NCBI GenBank assembly: GCA_023457475.1
Contig: JAEWLO010000367.1
Location: 1-5,100, forward strand
Source of the DNA: Pseudomonadota bacterium
GTDB taxonomy: Bacteria > Pseudomonadota > Gammaproteobacteria > Xanthomonadales > Xanthomonadaceae
Length of the DNA stretch: 5,100 nt
Direction: 5' to 3'
Part shown: positions 1 to 4,358 of the stretch, piece after piece
Numbering within the stretch: position 1 is the first letter of the stretch
Layout of the letters: each line of letters begins with the position of its first letter
Position numbers and translations under genes: made by a program
Notes under the pieces: model-generated
What the model saw: only the letters and a program-made list of their open reading frames with translations
Told to the model about the DNA's origin: nothing
The model's database searches: none

Positions 1-30
1 GTCGAGAGCCGGCCAACGGCCGGCGTTACC
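1..30. repeat. REP-like GC-rich palindrome at left edge
   Basis: Two perfect 7-base arms, GCCGGCC (8-14) and GGCCGGC (18-24), enclose the loop AAC. The palindrome is preceded by GTCG at positions 1-4 and followed by GTTACC at 25-30. A short tetranucleotide next to a GC-rich stem is the general look of the REP/SMAG-type elements scattered between genes in Stenotrophomonas. The expected GTAG head is not exact here, so the assignment is tentative. No T-run follows, so it is a poor intrinsic terminator, although it could still end or protect the transcript of a gene lying to the left of the window. Confidence 0.45.
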
Positions 31-36
31 GGTCCT

Positions 37-58
37 GTTGACACTTCGTCAACCGAAG
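37..58 (+). promoter_or_regulatory. Overlapping inverted repeats around a TTGACA
   Basis: GTTGAC (37-42) and GTCAAC (48-53) form a perfect 6-bp dyad with a 5-base centre. CTTCG (44-48) and CGAAG (54-58) form a second perfect dyad, also with a 5-base centre. The right arm of the first lies within the second, so as RNA or cruciform hairpins they would exclude each other. TTGACA at 38-43 matches a sigma-70 -35 box, but no convincing -10 box stands 16-18 bases downstream. The site could therefore be a regulator-binding site, or a weak or non-sigma-70 promoter for the membrane-protein gene that starts at 167. Confidence 0.35.
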
Positions 59-156
59 CACGCTCCCGCTTGACGACCTGCCGGTTCACCGCAACTCGCC
101 CGCCACCCAGACTTTCCCCGTTGCCACGGCATGCCGCCGCTGGCGTTTCACTCCAC

Positions 157-162
157 GGGGAA
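157..162 (+). promoter_or_regulatory. Ribosome binding site choosing start 167
   Basis: GGGGAA lies four bases before the ATG at 167 and is the only purine-rich Shine-Dalgarno-like stretch nearby. The in-frame ATG at 131 has no comparable signal before it. Starting there would add twelve residues (MPPLAFHSTGNL) that resemble neither a membrane segment nor a signal peptide. Confidence 0.6.
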
Positions 163-166
163 CCTC

Positions 167-691
167 ATGATCAGCATTCCAGTTTCTGCTTCGTCCCACG
201 CCCGCCTGTCGAACGCCTCGCGCTGGTTGTGCACGATCGGCTACGTCATCGTCGCCATCTTCTTTGCCTGGTCCGCCATCAGCGGCCACCGTGAAGCCGA
301 GGCCATCCTCAAGAATGCCGCCACCGTGCAGGCCCCGGTCAAGCTGGAGAACATCGAAGAGCGCCGCCGCAAGGGACGCGTGTCGCTCAAGTACCACTTC
401 AGCTACACCTTCAATGTGGACGGCAAGGACTACCGCGGTGAGTTCAGTACCGCCGAAGACAGCGCCACCCCGTACTTCGGGGAAGATGCGGAGGTCACCG
501 TCGCCTATGCGCGCAACGACCCCAGCCACTTCGAACGCCTGGAACGGCTGCAGAACCAGCAGGGCCTCGGCGGCGTGCTGGGCCGGATCGCTGTCGCGCT
601 GGGCATGCTGGCGGTGCTGGCGTTCATCGTCCACCTGCTGCTGACCCGCAAGCTGTTCGTGCGCCAGGAGCCGGCCCTGCCGGCGGCCTGA
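167..691 (+). CDS. DUF3592-type two-helix membrane protein
   Basis: This frame encodes a 174-residue inner-membrane protein of unknown function. Residues about 20-40 form one hydrophobic helix (from WLCTIGYVIVA) and residues about 137-159 form a second (from VLGRIAVALG). Between them lies a soluble, beta-rich domain of about 90 residues, with the pattern SYTFNVDGKDYRG followed by an acidic turn (FGEDAEVTVAYARNDPSHF). Strands reading 'Y.f.v.Gk.Y.g', then 'G..v.V.Y...dP', are characteristic of the DUF3592 family, whose biochemical role is not established. The positive tail RKLFVRQ after helix two suggests that both termini are cytoplasmic and the domain faces the periplasm. The start at 167 is chosen over the ATG at 131 because of the GGGGAA ribosome site. 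The next gene has its own promoter, so this one is probably a separate transcription unit. Recognition rests on the sequence pattern read by eye. Confidence 0.85.
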   Translation: MISIPVSASSHARLSNASRWLCTIGYVIVAIFFAWSAISGHREAEAILKNAATVQAPVKLENIEERRRKGRVSLKYHFSYTFNVDGKDYRGEFSTAEDSATPYFGEDAEVTVAYARNDPSHFERLERLQNQQGLGGVLGRIAVALGMLAVLAFIVHLLLTRKLFVRQEPALPAA

Positions 692-699
692 GGCAGGGC
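674..699 (+). terminator. Hairpin spanning the stop codon of the DUF3592 gene
   Basis: GCCCTGCC (674-681) and GGCAGGGC (692-699) are perfect 8-bp arms separated by ten bases that contain the TGA stop at 689-691. The stem is GC-rich and lies between this gene and the promoter of the next, a sensible place for transcription to end. No T-tract follows, so it is at best an atypical terminator or an RNA-stabilising stem. Confidence 0.4.
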
Positions 700-722
700 G
701 ACGATGCCGACCGCCGTCATGG

Positions 723-750
723 TTGACAGCCGATCCGACCACGGTAGGGT
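723..750 (+). promoter_or_regulatory. Sigma-70-like promoter for the two-gene ATPase operon
   Basis: TTGACA (723-728) is a perfect -35 consensus. Sixteen bases later TAGGGT (745-750) serves as a -10 box, keeping the first two bases and the last base of TATAAT. Transcription would begin at about 756-758, giving a leader of only about 25 bases before the ATG at 782. The promoter lies downstream of the in-frame ATGs at 704 and 719, which argues against both as start codons. Confidence 0.6.
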
Positions 751-762
751 GTGCGACACCTA
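745..762. promoter_or_regulatory. Candidate operator dyad over the -10 box
   Basis: TAGGGTGT (745-752) and ACACCTA (756-762) are reverse complements around GCG, apart from one extra G in the left arm. The core GGTGT-gcg-ACACC (748-760) is perfect. The dyad covers the -10 box and the predicted transcription start, where a bound repressor would block RNA polymerase. The first gene transcribed encodes an XRE-type helix-turn-helix protein, so autoregulation is the natural guess, but no binding has been shown. Confidence 0.4.
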
Positions 763-781
763 TCCCTTCTGGTCTGTTTCC

Positions 782-2047
782 ATGCCTGTTCCGGAGTTTG
801 CGGACCTGCTGTCCCGCCATATGCGGCGGATCCGCGCGAGTGCCGGGGGCGTGGCCACGGAGATCGGCATCAGCCGCGAGGCGGTCAACAACTGGCGGGC
901 CGGCACGTCACGGCCCAGCCGTCGGCACCGGGATCGCGTGCTGGCCTGCGCCAACTACCTGCGCCTGACCGAGAGCGAAAGCAACGCGCTGCTGCAGTCG
1001 GCGGGATTCGAGCCGGAGTATCCCGCCGAGGGCACCAGCGATGGCGAAGGTGCACCCGAGCCCGTGGCCGCATCCGTGCCGGCTCCGGTGGCGGCGCTGT
1101 TCGACCGCCTGCAGCAGTTGCGTCCGTACCCGGTGGCGCTGCTGCTGACCCAGGCCCACTGGGGCCAGCCACCGGAACGCGCCGCCATGCTGGCCGAGGC
1201 GGCGCGCCGTTACGGCGGCGACCGCGTGCTGCATCTGCAACCGCCATTCCGGGCGGGCGTGGGCGACCAGGACTACTTTGCGCTGCTGGCCGCGCAATGC
1301 GGGCTGGAGGGTGTGGAGAGCGATGCCGCCTTCGAAGTGGCATTGGCGCGCCGCCTGCAGCAGCCCGGCCCGCTGTTCTGCCTGGTGAGCCGCTTCGAGC
1401 AGGGGGCGGCCGGTCCGCGCGATGTGCTGGCGGGCATCCTGCGCAGCCTGAGCGAGATGCACAGCGGCAAGCTGCATCTGCTGATCTGTGGCGGCGCGGC
1501 GCTGGCGGATCTCAAATACCAGGGCGGTGATCTTTCGCTGCTCAACATCGCGGCCACCGAAGTGTGGCCCGAGCTCGGCGTGGACGACCTGCGGCGTACC
1601 GCGGGCGATGTGCCGGAGCCCAGGCTCCGGCGTGCACTGGATCTGTCCGGCGGTCACCCACTGCTGGCACAGGCCGCCTTGAACCTGCTTGTGACGCAGG
1701 ACGAGGGCGACGATGCCGCGCTCGCAGAAGCGCTGTCCGGCCATCCACGTCTGTGGGAGGCACTGCTGCCGGTGCTGCGTGACCCCGGTGTACGCCCGAT
1801 CGTGGCAGGGTGGCTGGGGCGCGACCGCATCGCGCCGGCGCGGCCTTACCTGATGGATCCGCTGCTGCGACATCTGTACTGGGACAACCTCCTGGTGGCC
1901 CGCGTGCATCCAGACGGTGCCTGGCTGGAGTGGCGGTGTGCGGCCATCCGCGGGGCGGTGCAGCAGGTGCTGGAGGCGTTGGAGACATCGATTGCCGACA
2001 GTGAGGTGGACGCGCATGGCGCGTCCCTGCGCGGTATCGATTCATGA
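782..2047 (+). CDS. XRE-type HTH protein with a degenerate STAND/AAA ATPase core
   Basis: A 421-residue soluble protein, probably a DNA-binding regulator; I recognise no named family for the whole. Residues about 8-75 are a helix-turn-helix: helices around GGVATEIGI (22-30) and SREAVNNWRAG (31-41) followed by TSRP, as in XRE/Cro-type regulators. An acidic, proline-rich linker (about 78-103) leads to an ATPase-like fold. At the P-loop position, LLLTQAHWGQ (120-129) has Gln129 and Pro130 where Lys and Thr are expected. At Walker B, CLVSRF (200-205) has Ser203 and Arg204 instead of Asp and Glu. Later landmarks persist: a sensor-like strand (KLHLLICG, 230-237), SGGHPLLAQ (289-297) and a winged-helix-like end (about 325-400, with LYWDNLL). 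The fold therefore probably cannot hydrolyse ATP. The downstream gene overlaps it by ATGA and carries an intact version of the same core, suggesting a partner. The start at 782 follows from the promoter at 723-750 and begins just before the HTH. No clear ribosome site precedes it, and the ATG at 704 remains possible but unlikely. Confidence 0.85.
   Translation: MPVPEFADLLSRHMRRIRASAGGVATEIGISREAVNNWRAGTSRPSRRHRDRVLACANYLRLTESESNALLQSAGFEPEYPAEGTSDGEGAPEPVAASVPAPVAALFDRLQQLRPYPVALLLTQAHWGQPPERAAMLAEAARRYGGDRVLHLQPPFRAGVGDQDYFALLAAQCGLEGVESDAAFEVALARRLQQPGPLFCLVSRFEQGAAGPRDVLAGILRSLSEMHSGKLHLLICGGAALADLKYQGGDLSLLNIAATEVWPELGVDDLRRTAGDVPEPRLRRALDLSGGHPLLAQAALNLLVTQDEGDDAALAEALSGHPRLWEALLPVLRDPGVRPIVAGWLGRDRIAPARPYLMDPLLRHLYWDNLLVARVHPDGAWLEWRCAAIRGAVQQVLEALETSIADSEVDAHGASLRGIDS
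1612..1631. repeat. Near-continuous palindrome inside the HTH/pseudo-ATPase gene
   Basis: The perfect 9-base arms GCCGGAGCC (1612-1620) and GGCTCCGGC (1623-1631) are separated by two bases. In RNA, G-U pairs could lengthen the stem by two or three more pairs. It lies in codons for about residues 277-284 (VPEPRLRR), just before the SGGHP motif. It may be chance in GC-rich coding DNA or the remnant of a REP-like insertion. Confidence 0.5.
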
Positions 2048-4260
2048 GCGCGATGTCCGATTGGAGCGCCGGGCGCTGGGTGCGGCTGGCGCTGATCGTG
2101 GTGGCCACCTGGTTCTTCGGCACGCTGATCCTGGCCCCGTGGATGAACCCGTGGGCGGGCTGGAAGATCAAGCACGACGGCGAAAGCATGATGCTGATGC
2201 AGTCCGCGCGCATCGATACGATGTTCCTGCGCGAAGAGGCGTTGAGCCGCTGGCTGATCGATGGCGAATGGCCACAGCAGGTGAGCGTGCCCGGTGTGCA
2301 TGATCCCGCCGAAGCCACGTTGAGCGCGGAACTGCCGGCCCCGTTCGTGCTGCGCCTGCGTTTCACCGATCGTTTTCCGGAGAACAGTGGCCTGCGCGGC
2401 ACCGTGACCGAACACACGCTGGACCCGAAGACACAGCGCTGGACCTGCCAGCCGGGTGAACCGGAACCGCCGTCGCGTTGGCAGGCGATCGATTGCCGCA
2501 GCAACAAACCCTGGAGCATGCTGCAGTGGCTGACCCTGGTGCTGGTGCTCAGTGGCCTGCTGCTGGGCGCGGGTGCGTTGGTGTGGTGGAAGCTGCGTCC
2601 GGCCGTCGCCGACATCCTGCGCGATCCGCGGCTGCTTCCGGAACAGCCGCTGCAGCGCCTGCCCGCGCTGGACCGTCAGCTGGGGTGGCTGCGGCTGCGC
2701 CAGCGCACGCTCACCCAGGCCGGCGTGGCCGGTACCCGCTGGCGCGACGCACTGCGCCATGTGCAGGCTGCACCGACCACCCGCGCGGTGCAGCTGGCCG
2801 CGCGGATCGGGGCCCTGGATGCGGCCGCACGCGATTGGTCGCTCACCGGCCTGGTGCGCGAGTGGACCCTGCCGCCCACGCTGCCCATCGCCTTGGAACG
2901 TCTTTGGCTGTATCTGCCCGATCCCGCCCTGACCGGCGAGGCCATCGTGCAGCAGTTGCGTGGCATGCCCAACGGCCAGGACGTGGTGCTGGTGGTGAGC
3001 CCGTCGCTGGCGGTCGAACCGGCGCTGATGCAGTACGCCGATGACCCCGCCAATCTCTGTGCGTGCCTGGACCAGGGCACCCAGACCCGCTGGCTGCTGC
3101 AGCCTGGCGCGCAGGAGACGCTGGTGGCGCTGCTGGCGCGCCAGCTCAAGGTCACGCGTATCTCGCCTTACCAGACCCACGGCGGCATCACCCGGCCGAC
3201 CGCCTTCTTCGGGCGCGAGTCGCTGCTGGCGCGGGTGCTCAGCCGCGAGCCGGGCAACTACCTGCTGGTGGGTGGACGGCAGCTGGGCAAGACCAGCCTG
3301 ATGAAGGCCATCGAACGTCGCTTCGAAGGTCACCCGCGCGTGCACTGCCAGTATGTGTCGCTGCGCGACCACCGGCTTACGGTGCGCCTGGCGGCAGAGC
3401 TGGGCCTGCCCGAGGACACCGGGATCGATGTCCTGGTGGACGCGCTTTCCACGCGCGCGCAGGGCCGCAGCGTGCTGCTGCTCATCGATGAAACCGACCT
3501 GTTCCTGCGTGCCGAGGCAACGCAGGGCTATCAACAGCTGGCGGCACTGCGGGCACTGAGCGAAGAAGGGCGGTGCCATTTCATGCTGGCCGGCTTCTGG
3601 GACCTGTATGAGGCGGTATCTCTGGATTTCGCCTCACCGCTGCGCAATTTCGGTGAGGTCATCCACGTTGCCGGGCTGGAAGACGCCGCCTGTCTGGCGC
3701 TGGCGACCGAGCCCATGGCGCGGCTGGGTGTGCATTTCGCCAGCCCGGACCTGCCGCAGCGGCTGGTCGCCGCCTGCGGGCACCGCGCGAATCTGGTCGC
3801 CATGGTCTGCCAGCATCTGCTGGGCCAGCTGACGCGCGGACAGCGGGTCATCGAGGCCACGCACCTGCATGTCGCGCTGGCTGCCGACCCGGTGATGGAT
3901 GCGCTGTCCGGGTGGGCACGCCTGAGCCCGGACCCGCAGGCCTGCCGCGTCGACCGCATCGTGGTGTACCAGATTGCGCTGGGGCAGCTGCGTGGCGGCG
4001 GTGCGCAGGGTGTCACCCTGGTCGACCTGCTGGCCGCGTTCGATACCGCGGGCGCACCGGTGGAGGCCGAACAGCTGCGCCGCGCCCTGGCACGTCTGCA
4101 GCTGGCCTATGTCATCCGGCGCGAGCACGATGGGTTGCCGTATGTGTTCGCGGTGCCGCTGTTCGCAACGCAGTTCCAGCGCGAGGAAGTGCAGGCGCTG
4201 CTGCAGCGCGAGCTGCAGTCGGCGAGCGCGGCACCTACGGGCAGCTACGTAAGTAGCTAA
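2044..4260 (+). CDS. Membrane STAND/AAA-type P-loop ATPase with a pilin-like periplasmic domain
   Basis: A 738-residue membrane ATPase, probably a sensor or signal-transducing NTPase; I know no named family with this architecture. Transmembrane helices at about 12-31 and 159-182, with Arg11/Arg14 before and Lys183/Arg185 after, place both ends in the cytoplasm and residues 32-158 in the periplasm. That loop reads like a type IV pilin globular domain: a long helix leading to DGEWP (73-77), beta-type segments, GLRGT (116-120), then RWTC (132-135) and DCRS (150-153), so Cys135 and Cys151 could pair. Residues about 184-370 are an uncharacterised cytoplasmic region with a strand DVVLVVSP (313-320). 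SPYQTHGGI and FFGRE introduce the ATPase: Walker A GGRQLGKT (410-417), Walker B VLLLIDETD (477-485), sensor-like strand HFMLAG (512-517) and a lid with CGHRANL (578-584). A winged-helix-like tail spans about 634-720. No nuclease, protease or pore effector is visible. The start overlaps the previous stop as ATGA, implying translational coupling; Met4 is an alternative start. Confidence 0.85.
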   Translation: MSAMSDWSAGRWVRLALIVVATWFFGTLILAPWMNPWAGWKIKHDGESMMLMQSARIDTMFLREEALSRWLIDGEWPQQVSVPGVHDPAEATLSAELPAPFVLRLRFTDRFPENSGLRGTVTEHTLDPKTQRWTCQPGEPEPPSRWQAIDCRSNKPWSMLQWLTLVLVLSGLLLGAGALVWWKLRPAVADILRDPRLLPEQPLQRLPALDRQLGWLRLRQRTLTQAGVAGTRWRDALRHVQAAPTTRAVQLAARIGALDAAARDWSLTGLVREWTLPPTLPIALERLWLYLPDPALTGEAIVQQLRGMPNGQDVVLVVSPSLAVEPALMQYADDPANLCACLDQGTQTRWLLQPGAQETLVALLARQLKVTRISPYQTHGGITRPTAFFGRESLLARVLSREPGNYLLVGGRQLGKTSLMKAIERRFEGHPRVHCQYVSLRDHRLTVRLAAELGLPEDTGIDVLVDALSTRAQGRSVLLLIDETDLFLRAEATQGYQQLAALRALSEEGRCHFMLAGFWDLYEAVSLDFASPLRNFGEVIHVAGLEDAACLALATEPMARLGVHFASPDLPQRLVAACGHRANLVAMVCQHLLGQLTRGQRVIEATHLHVALAADPVMDALSGWARLSPDPQACRVDRIVVYQIALGQLRGGGAQGVTLVDLLAAFDTAGAPVEAEQLRRALARLQLAYVIRREHDGLPYVFAVPLFATQFQREEVQALLQRELQSASAAPTGSYVSS
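4243..4258. repeat. Inverted repeat at the stop codon of the membrane ATPase gene
   Basis: AGCTAC (4243-4248) and GTAGCT (4253-4258) are perfect 6-bp arms around GTAA. The right arm overlaps the first base of the TAA stop. There is no T-tract, so termination is uncertain. It opens the AT-richer gap before the phosphotransferase gene and could equally be a protein-binding site. Confidence 0.4.
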
Positions 4261-4264
4261 GTAA

Positions 4265-4275
4265 ATAGTGCAATT
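4265..4275 (+). repeat. 11-bp direct repeat ATAGTGCAATT, copy 1
   Basis: ATAGTGCAATT occurs here and again exactly 59 bases downstream at 4324-4334. This copy runs into the 8-base palindrome GCAATTGC (4270-4277). Both copies lie in the 98-bp gap between the membrane ATPase gene and the phosphotransferase gene, which is AT-richer than the surrounding coding DNA. An exact 11-base repeat in so short a gap suggests a pair of regulator sites for the downstream gene. A weak stem, GCGTC (4276-4280) with GACGC (4288-4292), lies between the copies. Confidence 0.55.
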
Positions 4276-4323
4276 GCGTCTCTTCGTGACGCGTTTCCCG
4301 GTGTGCAGCGAGTTCAATCTGAG

Positions 4324-4334
4324 ATAGTGCAATT
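4324..4334 (+). repeat. 11-bp direct repeat ATAGTGCAATT, copy 2
   Basis: This second exact copy lies 24 bases before the phosphotransferase ATG. GATAGT (4323-4328) at its left edge resembles a -10 box, but no good -35 box stands at normal distance. A promoter here would need an activator or another sigma factor. Its position fits a site controlling the phosphotransferase gene. Confidence 0.5.
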
Positions 4335-4358
4335 CGGATCGTCTCACCCGGTATCTCG

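Noticed and set aside
85..113. TTCACC and CAGACT with 17-base spacing as a promoter for the DUF3592 gene
   Set aside because: The match is only 4/6 and 3/6 to consensus, which is common by chance.
704..781. Upstream starts at 704 or 719 for the HTH protein
   Set aside because: They would place the TTGACA/TAGGGT promoter and its dyad inside the coding region and add up to 26 residues before an HTH that already begins near Met at 782. GAGG at 690-693 gives 704 some ribosome-site support, so it is not fully excluded.
1846..3579. 577-codon open frame on the minus strand opposite the ATPase genes
   Set aside because: It is antisense to two frames with clear domain motifs. Its product is a low-complexity run of His, Gln, Arg and Ala with no recognisable domain, as expected from the complement of GC-biased codons.
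2044..4260. A known anti-phage STAND system (Avs-like)
   Set aside because: The P-loop ATPase fits the broad class, but there is no nuclease, protease or other effector domain and no long repeat sensor. Two transmembrane helices with a periplasmic domain do not match the Avs layout I know.
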